A DNA stretch of 64,000 bases from Knufia peltigerae (GCA_030247855.1 JAPDRN010000007.1:124001-188000), one strand, 5' to 3'; positions 33,434 to 43,933 are shown, counted from the first letter of the stretch. Notes: generated by a model not told the origin, from the letters alone. Numbers and translations are program-made.

Positions 33434-35033
33434 TCAAAAAAAGGGGATAGTAAAGCTACCGCAAACAGAGCATAAACGTCCCGAAAGACTCAAAGAAGCA
33501 AAAGAGGCCTTTGCGGAATTCTCTTCACTTGTAGTCCGTCCAAGCATCCACGAAGCTTCACACGTCGTCATGCCCTCCATATTCGAGCTCCGCCAGTGAC
33601 CAAGTAAACTCTTGCCGCAGATCATGGCATGAAACAACCCCCCAATACCACCGCTCGTCAGCCGCTCTTTACTCTCATCTTCGTCGTTTGGGTCATCATA
33701 AAACAAGTGCTTTTTGCGTTCTTCGTCTGCTTCGCAACTGGTCAGAATCATAGGTATCGCTGAACCCAGCCCCACCTCGTCGAGCCTGTTGCCTTCGCCA
33801 CAACGGATCTTTAAAATGTGCTCAAGGTTATACCGCCATGACACCGGTACCGGCGTGCGCTCGGCGTTAATAGAGCGGAGTGGATAGCAGCGTGCCAATT
33901 TCCGACCCGAGGTTTGTTCAAAGGTGGGAAAACAGCGCAGGGCAAGATTCCATACTACGAAGTCATGCGTTGAACGTTTCTCGGCTTTCGTACCGTGAGC
34001 ACTTGGGCCGGCGGGCTGTTTGTCGACCATAGGGAACGGAAGATATACCTCATCTAGCTGGAGATAGTGACCATACCCGGTCCTCGGGTTAAGAGGCTCC
34101 AGATATCTCAAAATCTGCCGCTTTGTCTCAAGTGGAAGTGGGCTGGCATCAAGCACGAGACGAGCAAGCTTTTCCCGTTGCTCGAGCATCCAGGCTTCCC
34201 TCTGTTTGCGGGTGTCCAAGATGAATTTGTCTTGACCGTCGAAGCAAGGGACGAGCCGGAGACTTGCTGTCGCCAGGCGCAAACGTCTCAGACAGACCAT
34301 AATTGAAATTTCCGCGAATCGGCCCGTCGGTACCAAAGATCTGCTAAAGTATTCCTCCATCGCCCTTGGGAGCGCCAGCCCAAGACTTTGCGGCAGGATG
34401 TGGCTTAGTGAGCGGTTCATCACCAGGTCTTCTTGTCCAGATCTCGCGACCCTTTATGTCGCCAAGAGAGGCGAGCTCGACTGGCGACGTTGCCAACGCG
34501 CATCTCAATGACTCGGATAAGCTTCCATTGTCTACCAAATACTCCGAAGAGGCCCAGTTAAAGGACTCGTGGGGCTTGCGACGTTTCCAGATGCGGGTGA
34601 GACAGGCCAGAAGAGCATCGTCAAGGTCCGTTATGAAAAGGAAGAGTTCAGAGACCAAGGCAACGCCACTCTGGGTTTTGACGAATTTGCGGTGGAGAGC
34701 CGATTCCTGCGAGAATGCCTCTGCGAGGTAGAGAAGCATTCGGGCAGCTAGGAAGTCTCCGTAAGGCGAAAGCGATGAAAGCGACAGGATAGGGGTGAGG
34801 AAGCTTTGCCAGGCTACAAGAACGTGTTTGTTTGACGTTCTAACATGTCCACGATGCAGCTTGATGGAACATATTGACGAGTAGATGCTTTCCAGGAAAC
34901 TTTTGATTTGTGCGTCAGAAGTAACCACGATAGTTCCTGAAGACTAGGAGGTCTCAGCAAAGTTTTTGATATCCTGGGACAGTTGCAAGTTTTCGCTTGT
35001 AAATTTGTCGAGGAGCTGGCAATGGCGGTTCAT
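33434..35033 (-). pseudogene. Unrecognised gene, apparently broken by a stop and a frame change
   Basis: From an ATG at 35033 the frame reads 29 residues (MNRHCQLLDKF...) and meets TAG at 34946-34944. The same frame then stays open for 200 codons to 34344 without an early ATG. A second frame, open from about 34455 to 33434, overlaps its end and carries 328 residues after its first ATG (34420). Both parts look protein-like: heptad-type and Leu-rich helices in the first (FLTPILSLSSLSPYGDFLAAR), charged and aromatic segments in the second (LDTRKQREAWMLEQREKLARL, WRYNLEHILKIR). I found no splice pair that removes the TAG or joins the frames in phase. It could be a decaying gene, two overlapping genes, or sequence errors. 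I do not recognise the family. Confidence 0.4.
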
Positions 35034-35616
35034 GTCCAGTGTCTCCCACAAAGAGAGAGAAAGCAACGCAAAAGACTAGACGGGACATTGACTTGCAAAA
35101 CTAAAAGGGGTATCCAAAGCACCTCGTTGCCTTCAGGGGGGTTGGGAGCCTGGCCGTGGTGTAAGACCGCGGCAAGTTTGAAATGTGGTACATCGAATCA
35201 TCAGCCTGTGACCATCTCCGGGAGCTGGGAGCCAAGGCTACATGATGACAGAGGTGTGTAGCATCAATGGATAGCGATTGAGTGAAGCCCTTCGGATGAG
35301 TGGCTTTCTCTGCCATGGAATACGAGGTACTCCTGTGCGGAAAAATAGAAATTCCATATTCCATAGTCCGAAGTGTGTCAGGAATACATCATTGGCCGTT
35401 TGTTGCCCCTCGAATCCACTCAAAGTGCATCGCCTCATGTATCGTCGCAGTTACATCTGCTGCAAAGTCTTTGTACGGAAGAAGCACTTTGCTCTCGCGT
35501 TTCACTCCTCATGCACTCCTAGACCAGAGCCTTTCGACTGCGATCCACGCTCTCGCTTCGTGCTCTGCTCTTTGTAGCATGTGAGGCCCATTCCCACCGA
35601 AACCGCTTCGGCCGCC
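35034..35616. other. Divergent intergenic region upstream of the Sec1 gene
   Basis: Space between the broken frame (minus) and the Sec1 gene (plus). A 36-codon minus frame here contains the string HEAMH, but it is too short to support. The start-stop ATGTGA at 35579-35584 is listed separately. Confidence 0.5.
35579..35584 (+). promoter_or_regulatory. Minimal upstream ORF (ATG-TGA) before sec1
   Basis: An ATG directly followed by TGA lies 33 nt upstream of the Sec1 start codon. If the transcript begins upstream of it, ribosomes would meet a start-stop element, a type known to lower downstream translation in other eukaryotes. The transcription start is unknown. Confidence 0.35.
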
Positions 35617-37800
35617 ATGGCAACCTCCATCATCGATATTCAACGAAACGTTATACTAGACACCATTCGTGCCACGAGCGGCCGGGAATGGAAGGTGCTC
35701 ATTCTGGACGACCAGAGCAGTCGACTGGTCTACAATGTTACCAAAGAAGATGATATCCTCAACGCCAACATCACGAACATCGAGCGGATCGAAGACCGCA
35801 GGCAGACACTCTCAGACACTGACGCCATATACCTCCTCTCCCCTCTCCCACACATCGTGGAATGTCTGAAGGCAGACCTAAGTCGAAAGAGATACCGCCG
35901 GGCACATCTGATCTGGACATCGCAACTCCCGCGGCATCTTGGAGAAGAGATCTTCCGCTCTGAGACGAGGGCTCGGTCGATCATCGAGAACCGCACTCTC
36001 AACATCGACTACTTCCCGCGAGAAGCGAACCTCATCACATTCCGAGAACCATGGAGTTTCCACGTTCTCTACCACCCGGCCTGCGACGCGCTGGTTAAGA
36101 ACCACCTAGACACATTGACGCAAAAGCTCGTGTCGATATGCGTCTCTCTAGGCGAATACCCGTTGATCAGGTTCTACAAGCCGAGGGACAGCGAGCGACA
36201 CCCTGCTGATGTGCTATGCTATCATCTTGCAAGTTTCGTGCAGGCTGCGCTCGACAACTATGCCCGCGACGAACGGAACGACTTCCCCCCTCAGATGCAG
36301 TCTACTCGTCCTCGGGCGGTCCTCTTGATCACGGCCAGATCTATGGATCTGATGTCCCCATTCGTGCACGAGCTCACATACCAGGCAATGGCTATGGACC
36401 TGCTGCCGATCAGAGACGACGAGGACAAGATCACGTATAGAAACATCATCAGGCGCGGCCAGCCTGATCAGGAAGAAAAGGACGTGGAGATTACAGACAA
36501 GGATAATCTCTGGGTGGCGCATCGTCACATGCACATGAAGGATCTCCTGGTCGAACTCAGCGATGCCTTTCGAAAGTTCCAAGCGAACAATCCCCAATTT
36601 GCAGACAACGACGGGCAGCCCGCGAGCATCAACACCATCAAAGACATGTTGGCTGGTCTCCCCGAATTTCAAGAAGGCAAAGAGGCCTTCTCACTACACA
36701 TTGACATGGCAGAGAAATGTGCAAAGATTTTTGCAGACCACAAGCTGTTGGACGTGGTCTCGGTCGAGCAATCTCTCTCTACCGGCGTGGATGAAGATCA
36801 AAAGAAGCCCAAGAATCTGGCCGACCAACTTGTGAGGCTCTTGGATGATGACAGCATTATTCACGAAGACCGGGTACGCCTCTTAATATTGTATATACTG
36901 TACAGGCACGGCATACTACGAGGAGACATTGAGAAACTCCGCTGTCATGGTCAATTGTCACCTATGGACGGCGAAATAATCTACAACCTCATCACTCTGG
37001 GCGCGAGGATCGAGAAGCAGCTCAAAGACACGACAGTGCCTCCAACAGCATTGTTCCCACCTCGAATGAAAGAAGCCAGCACCAACCCTGAAGAGATCAG
37101 CCTATCGCGATTCGAGCCTGCGTTGCGCTATATGCTAGAAGATCAATGTCAGGGTACACTTGACCAAACCATTTTCCCACCCGTCAAACCACACCTCAAT
37201 GACCCAAATAGTCACGGCATGGGAGCTCAAACGTCACTCCGTAATGCGGGCAAACCTACCTGGGCACAGACACGCTCTCAATCGAACAAACCTCGTCAAC
37301 GCATCATTGTCTTCGTTGCAGGTGGAGCTACATACGCGGAAGCGCGTGCCTGCTATGAGGTCTCGCGTATGGCCGGCAAAGAAGTCTTCCTGGCGACGAC
37401 GCACATGATCACGCCCAAGAACTTTCTGAGACAATTGAGTCTGCTTAGCTCTGGTCGGAAACAGCTTGACCTACCAGTTGATCGTGCCCAGCCGAAGTTA
37501 CCGGCATGGATGTCAGAGCCTCCCCCACAGGCTCAGCAGTCAAGGCCTCCCGGCGCCAGTGCGAATGGTAGCAGCATGAGATCGACCACGGACGCAATGG
37601 CCAGAATGAATGTTAGCGGTGGGCCCAGGCCGGACATTGGCATCAGGCCCGGCGTCGGGACAAGTCCATCGAGACCACAGCAGCCTGGTCCCGCGCCCGC
37701 CCCCTACCAGAATCCTTTGGCACCAAGCAGCGATAGTGCAAGTCATGGTAAGTTGAAGAAGGAGAAGAAACACCATCTGGGATTATTCAAGAAGCATTAG
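35617..37800 (+). CDS. sec1: Sec1/Munc18 family protein, exocytosis type (Sec1)
   Basis: An intronless gene of 727 aa. The start at 35617 is set in a perfect GCCGCCATGG context; the open frame begins earlier only at a GTG. Domain 1 is visible (MATSIIDIQRNVILDTIR, GREWKVLILDDQSSRLVYNV, TDAIYLLSPLPHIVECL), then the central LLITARSMDLMSPFVHELTYQAMAMDLL block and the late IVFVAGGATYAEARACYEVSRM typical of Sec1 proteins. The tail of about 110 residues is Pro/Ser/Gly-rich and ends in a Lys-rich HLGLFKKH. Sec1 binds assembled plasma-membrane SNARE complexes (Sso-Sec9-Snc) and promotes fusion of secretory vesicles, with the exocyst, at hyphal tips. Vps33, Vps45 and Sly1 are less likely given the QTLSDTDAIYLLSP region and the tail. 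Confidence 0.9.
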   Translation: MATSIIDIQRNVILDTIRATSGREWKVLILDDQSSRLVYNVTKEDDILNANITNIERIEDRRQTLSDTDAIYLLSPLPHIVECLKADLSRKRYRRAHLIWTSQLPRHLGEEIFRSETRARSIIENRTLNIDYFPREANLITFREPWSFHVLYHPACDALVKNHLDTLTQKLVSICVSLGEYPLIRFYKPRDSERHPADVLCYHLASFVQAALDNYARDERNDFPPQMQSTRPRAVLLITARSMDLMSPFVHELTYQAMAMDLLPIRDDEDKITYRNIIRRGQPDQEEKDVEITDKDNLWVAHRHMHMKDLLVELSDAFRKFQANNPQFADNDGQPASINTIKDMLAGLPEFQEGKEAFSLHIDMAEKCAKIFADHKLLDVVSVEQSLSTGVDEDQKKPKNLADQLVRLLDDDSIIHEDRVRLLILYILYRHGILRGDIEKLRCHGQLSPMDGEIIYNLITLGARIEKQLKDTTVPPTALFPPRMKEASTNPEEISLSRFEPALRYMLEDQCQGTLDQTIFPPVKPHLNDPNSHGMGAQTSLRNAGKPTWAQTRSQSNKPRQRIIVFVAGGATYAEARACYEVSRMAGKEVFLATTHMITPKNFLRQLSLLSSGRKQLDLPVDRAQPKLPAWMSEPPPQAQQSRPPGASANGSSMRSTTDAMARMNVSGGPRPDIGIRPGVGTSPSRPQQPGPAPAPYQNPLAPSSDSASHGKLKKEKKHHLGLFKKH

Positions 37801-38023
37801 CGCCTGCTTCAGGGACAATAAAGCTCTGTTGGGGTTTCGGGGCACTTCTTTGCCTTTGCGCCTTGCCTTTTGCTGACTGAAATGACATGACCTGAGTTTA
37901 GCGTGGCGTCGGCGTTGAAGTCGCAGTCTTATGTGCATTTGGCAATGTCCATATTCGTAGCGTGTGAATAGCAGGCATGTTTTGGGCGTAGTATGACTAC
38001 TGAGGCGGACTTGGATAGTCAAT

Positions 38024-38704
38024 TCAACTATTCGGCCCGAGATAGTTCTCGAGGTCAGGACCGTAGAAGGACTTTCTCAACCTCTCGGCTCTTTTTTTGG
38101 CTTCTTCGGCCTGTAGACGGACCTTTTTGGCGTCGAGTCTGACGACCTTGTTCTCTTTTCTGGCCGTGGGCCGTTTCTGGGAGGTTGCTCCGTCGTCTTC
38201 GTGCCGTTGTTCGCGCAAGCCTTCTGTATCGTGCTTTTCCTTGGCCTTGATGGGGACGCGGATGCCCTCGTTGCGTGCGCCAATTCCAAGGCGGGAGTCC
38301 GGGTCCCAACCGTAGGACTCGAGGTACTTGACGCCCACGCGTGAACGGTCAAGGTGTGACGGAGGGTTGATGTGAGTCAAGCAGAGTTGGTGGGCCAGCG
38401 TGGATTCGTGCTGGTCGGTCGACATTATCGGATTGTTGCAGACTTTACACCGAACAACAACAGGCCCAGGAGGGGCGGACGAGGAGCGATCTGGCAGTGG
38501 TTGGGAGTCCTTTGGTAGGACGATGGAGAGGTAACGTGAGGCAATGTCGACTGGCTGGGGTTGCTGGTTTGAAGAGGAATTGGGCAGAATGGACTCGGAC
38601 GTCGACGATGCTGGTACGAAGGCTATCCTTTTGCGTTTAATGCCAGCTCCAAAGACTCGTTGGTCTTGGAGTGGGATGTGGTAGTCTTCGTCCTCATCGG
38701 ACAT
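38024..38704 (-). CDS. G-patch domain protein
   Basis: A single exon of 226 aa from the ATG at 38704 (MSDEDEDYHIPLQDQ). The first 90 residues are Ser/Pro/Gln-rich with the motif RVFGAGIKRKRIAFVP. A CxxC...H...H-like segment follows (RCKVCNNPIMSTDQHESTLAHQLCLTH), resembling a degenerate C2H2 finger. The G-patch is at about residues 145-185: VGVKYLESYGWDPDSRLGIG with the conserved aromatic, glycines and the following basic stretch. A Lys/Arg/Glu-rich coiled coil closes the protein. The order matches fungal relatives of GPANK1, nucleic-acid-binding proteins of poorly known function that may activate DEAH helicases. The Env9-like gene starts 282 bp away on the other strand, so they probably share a promoter. 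Confidence 0.82.
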   Translation of the reverse strand: MSDEDEDYHIPLQDQRVFGAGIKRKRIAFVPASSTSESILPNSSSNQQPQPVDIASRYLSIVLPKDSQPLPDRSSSAPPGPVVVRCKVCNNPIMSTDQHESTLAHQLCLTHINPPSHLDRSRVGVKYLESYGWDPDSRLGIGARNEGIRVPIKAKEKHDTEGLREQRHEDDGATSQKRPTARKENKVVRLDAKKVRLQAEEAKKRAERLRKSFYGPDLENYLGPNS

Positions 38705-38986
38705 TGTGTGTTGTGGTATGATGTTGGTCTCTGGAATAATATCACAAGAGAAGAATAAATAAAATGCGGCATGTGGCGTCATTGCTCTTTAGGCAGATAC
38801 TCCCGTACCCAAGCGGAAGATCGATTCCAGGCACCACGGCGCCGCTATAGGCGCCCCGAACAGCCACAACCAAGCTTATTCTGGCCGAAGTGCTCCATAC
38901 CGTCGTCGGCCGCAGTCTCCGAGACTTTTTGAAACAAAAAAAGCCACAGTATATCAACCATTTCTTGAAGAAAGAAACAAGTCACC

Positions 38987-40269
38987 ATGCCCATCCCTCT
39001 GCTGGCGGAGGGCGTCGGGCGAGGATGGTCCAGCATCCCGTATCTTGGTACGGCTTTACAAGCAGCAGCAATCATCGGGGTTGTCACGCTGCTGAAGTTG
39101 TACTTTGGAGGAGCGAAATGTCGTGCGGAAAGAGTAATGCATGGCAAAGTTGTAATGGTCACTGTCGGTTTATGCTTCTACTTGCCGCTGCAACTTCTCA
39201 TTGACCAAAATATCAGGGCGGTACAGCAGGTGTCGGTGCTGCAGTCGTGCAAGAACTGGCCACTCGAGGCGCCCAGATCATCCTCCTCACACACCACGCT
39301 CCCTCTGACCCGTTCCTGGTTGACTACATTGAAGATCTGCGGACTGTGACGAACAATGAGTTGATATACGCCGAACAGGTGGATCTCTCCTCTCTACACT
39401 CAATACGAGTCTTTGCGACGAAGTGGGTAGACAATGCACCGCCGAGACGCCTGGACATGATCATTCTCTGTGCGAATGTGGAAACACCATACTTCGGGAC
39501 GGGGCAGAAGACGATGGACGGGCTTGAGGCCGAGTGGATGATCAACTATCTCAGCACTTTCCACCTGTTGAGTATTCTCTCGCCAGCCATACGGGCACAA
39601 CCTCCAGACCGAGATGTCAGGATACTCTTCAGCACGTGTAGTAGCTACATTGGGGGGAAGTTGAACTTGAAGGGAACGGAAAACGTGACAAAGTCAGGAG
39701 CCACTTCTTACGCAAGGAGCAAACTTGCGACCATGACGTTTGCCTATGCATTTCAGAAACATCTCGACGCTTACAAGAGGCCCGACAACGCGAATAACAA
39801 CGCCAGAGCCTTCATCATTGATCCTGGTTTCTGCCGCACCCCAGGTACGAGAAGATGGCTTTCTGGAGGTCTGATATGGGGTCTCTTGCTGTACCTCGTC
39901 ACTTGGCCATTGTGGTGGTTGATTCTCAAGTCGCCAGTTCAAGGTGCTCAGAGTTATCTCCTGGCTGCGATGGAAGCCGAATACGGACGAGGACCTGGTG
40001 GCAAGATGATCAAAGAGTGCCGCGAACTCGAACCCTTCAGGCCAGATGTGAAAAAGGAAGATGTGGCCAAGAAGTTGTGGGAGTTCAGCGAGAAACAAGT
40101 TGAGCAGCTGGAGAAAGAAGGCGCTGTTCAGAGAGCTCTGGCAAAGAAGGAAGCGGAGCAGAAAAAAAAGGAGGCCGAAGCTTCTGACAACCCTGGCGCC
40201 ACGACTCCTGCTTCAGCTGCTAAAAAGGAGGCCACCCCTGGATCGAGAAGGAGCCGCAAGGCGAAATAA
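38987..40269 (+). CDS. Membrane-associated SDR, Env9-like oxidoreductase
   Basis: Two exons: 38987-39163 and 39217-40269, giving 409 aa. The donor is a rare GTCGGT; the acceptor ATATCAG follows an ATTGACC branch; phase 0 joins VVMVT to GGTAGVG, restoring the TGGTAGVG nucleotide-binding motif. The active-site motif is Y224-ARS-K228, with the SCSSY-type serine region before it. An N-terminal hydrophobic helix (LQAAAIIGVVTLLKLYF) and a late one (GLIWGLLLYLVTWPLWWLIL) suggest membrane or lipid-droplet attachment. The C-terminal WEFSEKQVEQLEKEGA and Lys/Glu-rich tail recall yeast Env9, a lipid-droplet oxidoreductase linked to vacuole morphology. The usual NNAG motif is replaced by CANVE. The Env9 link is from memory of the family and moderately sure. 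Confidence 0.82.
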
Positions 40270-40927
40270 AGGCAAATCAATGCTGAAAGATTCTGGTGGA
40301 ACATTGATATCCTGGGGCAATGGATTGCAGAACTTGCTTGAGACTTCGACTCGGCACATGGTACGCATGATTGTTATGATGCAAGGATACACCCCTCGTA
40401 TCATATCAACTCGAGAACGAATAGATGATACCTGCAAATCTGACTCCTAGAGTACCGGGGTAACATCCGTCCATATCTTCAATACCTCGAAATGCTGTAT
40501 AGGAAAATATTTCTGTGGTGACATGGCTCCAATCATTGGCGGAATACGACGTGCCTTCTAGTGTATAGAAGCATTTTTCGGCAGTGTTGATTCTCAGTCT
40601 CTCAAGTCTTGTCACTCCACAGACTTACCGCAAAGCCCAATCATGGCGATGGCAATTCAACCATTTCCCGATGAATGGGGGACAAAGAACATGACGGTCG
40701 CGGTGCTGATTCCGCGCCCCTCTGAATTCTCAAGGCGGAATGTTTGGCTTCTCTCCATATTTCCCCCGCCCGACGCATGCAATTCCGGAGACACACGCAC
40801 CATACATCCTACAATGGTCAGGTATACGCCGGACATGTCCCATATATCTACAGTAAGGGTGCCTAGATCATAAATTCTTTCCTCTGCTGTTCTTCAATCC
40901 TCTCGTTTCGACTCGCGGCACGCCAAC
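40270..40927. other. Intergenic region, 5' of the P450 gene
   Basis: 3' flank of the Env9-like gene and promoter of the CYP504 gene. An AT-rich CATATATCTAC lies about 80 bp before the P450 start. No gene is supported. Confidence 0.5.
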
Positions 40928-42517
40928 ATGATCATCGACAAAACCCTCTCGTTGATACTGGGCAAAGCCCAGGATGCGCCCGTGACATTCGTCGCATACT
41001 TCGCGGCTGCTTCCGCGCTGGTATATCTTCTCCTCACCGAGATCCAAAGGGCTCAAGTGCGAATCCCCGGCTTCAAAGGACCCTCGGGCTTGCCGATGAT
41101 AGGGAACATCCATCAAATCCGCGTGAACGCAGCAGAACAGTACCGACAATGGGCCAAGAAGTTCGGTCCCGTCTACCAGATCATGCTGGGCAACGTGCCT
41201 GTGATCGTGGTCAACTCAGCAAAGTCGGCACGCGAGATCTTTGGCGCAAACTCGCAGGCCCTCGCGTCGAGGCCCGAATTCTACACGTTCCACAAGGTGG
41301 TCAGCTCCACGTCCGGCACGACCATCGGCACGAGCCCGTTCACTGAGAGTCTGAAACGGCGCCGAAAGGGTGCCGCGAGTGCCCTCAACAAACCCAGCGT
41401 GGCGACGTACATACCCCACATCGACGTCGAGACGCGAGACTTTCTCAACGAGTTCTTGACCTATGGCGACGGTGGCCGCAAGCCGGTCGACCCCATGCCC
41501 ATGATCCAGCGGCTGTCGCTGTCGCTCGCTCTGACCCTAAACTGGGGCACGCGCATGGCGAGCCAGAACGACGAGCTGTTCGGCGAGATCACGCACGTCG
41601 AGGAGGAAGTGTCCAAGTTCCGGTCGACGACGGGCAACCTGCAAGACTACATCCCCCTGCTGCGCCTGAACCCGTTCAACTTTGGCAGCGCCAAAGCCCG
41701 CGAGATGCGCCACCGGCGCGACGTCTACCTCAAGAAACTCAACGACGACCTCGACGACCGCATGGCGAAAGGCACGCACCAGCCGTGCATCCAGGCCAAC
41801 GTGATCCAGGACAAGGAGACCAAGCTCAACCACGAGGAGCTGGTGTCGATCAGCTTGACCATGCTGTCAGGCGGCCTGGACACTCTCACGACGCTGGTGG
41901 CGTGGAGCATGGCGCTGCTGGCCGAGCGGCCCGAGATCCAACGGAAGGCCCTCGAAGAGATCCGCGCCGTGTACCCCGGAGACGACCAGATCCTGTGCGA
42001 CGCCAACGACGACCAGGGCATCCCTTACATCGTGGCGCTCGTGCGCGAGCTGCTGCGGTACTACACCGTACTGCGGCTGGCTCTGCCTCGCGCCACGGTC
42101 AAGGACATCGTGTACAACGGCCACACCATCCCGAGCGGCAGCGTCGTGTTCCTCAACGCCTGGGCCTGCAACATGGACGCCGACGTCTGGTCGGACCCGG
42201 AGGTGTTCCGTCCCGAACGCTGGCTCGAACAGCCCGACGCCCCCATGTTCACCTACGGCCTGGGGTACCGCATGTGCGCCGGCAGCCTGCTGGCCAACCG
42301 CGAAATGTACACCATCTACCTGAGGTTGCTGAGCGCGTTCGAAATCACCGACCTCAAGGCCGTCGACGGCGGCGAGATGAACACCCACCCGGTCGACGGC
42401 GTCATCGACCCCACCCAGCTGGTCAGCGTGCCGAAACGCTACACGGTCAGGGTGGTGCCGAGGGACGAGGCGGGATTGAAAAAGGCCTTGAGCGAGTACG
42501 AGGACCACCAGCATTGA
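40928..42517 (+). CDS. Cytochrome P450, CYP504-like (phenylacetate hydroxylase type)
   Basis: An intronless gene of 529 aa. An N-terminal membrane anchor (VTFVAYFAAASALVYLLL) is followed by a Pro/Gly hinge (PGFKGPSGLPMIGNIHQI). The I-helix has SGGLDTLTTLV, the K-helix ELLR (ExxR), then FRPERW and the heme loop FTYGLGYRMCAG with thiolate ligand Cys450. The loop ending GYRMCAGSLLANREMY is what I know of CYP504, whose members in Aspergillus (PhacA and PhacB) hydroxylate phenylacetate and 3-hydroxyphenylacetate on the ring, feeding the homogentisate route. No other gene of that route is in the window. The gene is richer in G and C at third positions than its neighbours, giving long shadow frames. 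Subfamily assignment is tentative. Confidence 0.85.
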   Translation: MIIDKTLSLILGKAQDAPVTFVAYFAAASALVYLLLTEIQRAQVRIPGFKGPSGLPMIGNIHQIRVNAAEQYRQWAKKFGPVYQIMLGNVPVIVVNSAKSAREIFGANSQALASRPEFYTFHKVVSSTSGTTIGTSPFTESLKRRRKGAASALNKPSVATYIPHIDVETRDFLNEFLTYGDGGRKPVDPMPMIQRLSLSLALTLNWGTRMASQNDELFGEITHVEEEVSKFRSTTGNLQDYIPLLRLNPFNFGSAKAREMRHRRDVYLKKLNDDLDDRMAKGTHQPCIQANVIQDKETKLNHEELVSISLTMLSGGLDTLTTLVAWSMALLAERPEIQRKALEEIRAVYPGDDQILCDANDDQGIPYIVALVRELLRYYTVLRLALPRATVKDIVYNGHTIPSGSVVFLNAWACNMDADVWSDPEVFRPERWLEQPDAPMFTYGLGYRMCAGSLLANREMYTIYLRLLSAFEITDLKAVDGGEMNTHPVDGVIDPTQLVSVPKRYTVRVVPRDEAGLKKALSEYEDHQH

Positions 42518-43099
42518 TTTGCGATCAGTCAGCGCTCTCGGATCGAGTGGCGGGCTGTGGAAAATGAGTCGACGTTTACGGTTTTCTTTTTCATTCTGCA
42601 GTCCGGTGTGGTGGTGAATTCTCTTCGCACTTTCGAGGAGAGAAACGGTTTCAGTCTCAGAATGGTGCGGGTCTCTTGAAAAGGAGTTACGATGCCCTCC
42701 TTTTGACAAACAATTGTGTATACATACCTATTCACAACGTACATATCAATACCAACACAATGCATGTACTTTGTCTCTCACATGATCATCTCTCATCGTT
42801 TGTTCTGGAGAGCGTCATATGATTTATGAACTCGTCCATCCATCGCAAGGACAGGGATAACGGTTGCCCGTCTATATGGGCATTCATAAAGTTAAAAAGA
42901 AGAATCCCCCAGTATCTATTTATCTATATCCAAGGAGATTTCTGTCTATCGAGTCATCAAAATCTCTATAGCGGCCACGATGCACTATCTATTGGCCATC
43001 CCCACGTCCCTTTCTACCCACTCTAGTCTATCCCCAAGAGAGATGAAAAGGGAAAAATGTCGTCAAAGCTGCACCTGCACGACTAGGCTGTGTGGTGGT
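42518..43099. other. Convergent 3' flank
   Basis: 3' ends of the P450 gene (plus) and the HAD gene (minus). AT-rich in the middle; no gene or clear repeat. Confidence 0.55.
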
Positions 43100-43933
43100 C
43101 TAGTGAGTCGTCGGTCTCATTTGCTCGCCGTGCTCGATCGAGTAGGTGCGGTGTTTCTTGAGCCCTTCCTCGGCGATCCTCTTGACGGTCTTCTTGCCGT
43201 CGTAGATGTCCTTGGTCTCCTCGAGGATGCTCTTCCAGCTCTCGAACTCGGTGAAGGGGATGCCCTCGCGCTCGCAGTAGGTGATGAGGTCCTGGCCGGC
43301 CCGGGCGAAGAGCAGGTCGGTCTCGCGGGCGGCGCTGAGGTCGCTGACGCCGTCGCCGGCGTAGAGGAGCGTCGGGCGGTCCTCGTGGCGCGGCATCTTG
43401 GCGATGGCGTCGGCGTAGGGCCTGATGGTCAGAGACTTGTCGTGGCCGAAGCCCGAGTCGTCGTGGAACTTGATGGTCCAGCCGTCGCCCCTGTCGAGGG
43501 AGTTCCCCGGGGCGCGGAGTTGGGTCTCGTTGGCGACGACCTCGATGTCCCTCATCAGCTCCTCGCCGAGCAGGTGCCGCAGGAGGGTCTCGATGATGGG
43601 GATCATGCCGGAGCTGAGCACGATGACGGGCACGTCGTGGGAGCGCGCCCACACCATAAAGTCCTTGAAGTGAGGGTCGAGGGTGATGTTGTCCGTCAGG
43701 ATCTTCAAAATCTCCGGGAACGGCATCTTCCACGAGTCGAGCATCTTTTGGAACGTGTTGCGGAACGTGTCGGTGTTGTCGATGACGGCGTGGAAGAGCT
43801 GGCGGCGCTCCGCCTTACCCATGCCATAATTGTCGGTGATGTAGTCGTTGGTGTCTTGGAGAGTGATGGTGCCGTCAAAGTCGGTGAAGAAGATGACCCG
43901 AGGCTTCGCGTTGAGTGTCTCCGGGAAAGGCAT
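43100..43933 (-). CDS. HAD-superfamily phosphatase (PSP/MtnX-like)
   Basis: A single exon of 277 aa. Motif I is FTDFDGTI with nucleophile Asp18 and acid/base Asp20. Motif II is VIVLSSGM (Ser107/108), motif III is Lys166 in GHDKSLTI, and motif IV is YAGDGVSDLSAA with Asp194 and Asp198 for Mg2+. The alpha-helical cap lies between motifs I and II. The pattern fits the phosphoserine-phosphatase-like group that includes bacterial MtnX and the yeast protein YNL010W, small-molecule phosphatases of the cytosol. The natural substrate is unknown. It lies divergent to the She9 gene with 0.57 kb between starts. Strong third-position G/C gives an open opposite frame over most of its length, which is a shadow. 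Confidence 0.87.
   Translation of the reverse strand: MPFPETLNAKPRVIFFTDFDGTITLQDTNDYITDNYGMGKAERRQLFHAVIDNTDTFRNTFQKMLDSWKMPFPEILKILTDNITLDPHFKDFMVWARSHDVPVIVLSSGMIPIIETLLRHLLGEELMRDIEVVANETQLRAPGNSLDRGDGWTIKFHDDSGFGHDKSLTIRPYADAIAKMPRHEDRPTLLYAGDGVSDLSAARETDLLFARAGQDLITYCEREGIPFTEFESWKSILEETKDIYDGKKTVKRIAEEGLKKHRTYSIEHGEQMRPTTH

Noticed and set aside
35395..35510. Minus-strand 36-codon frame containing HEAMH, like a zinc-protease motif
   Set aside because: Bounded by stops on both sides, no flanking exons found; a five-residue match is expected by chance.
41785..42709. Long overlapping frames opposite or inside the CYP504 gene
   Set aside because: They are shadows caused by strong third-position G/C in the P450 reading frame; the same holds for frames over the HAD gene.
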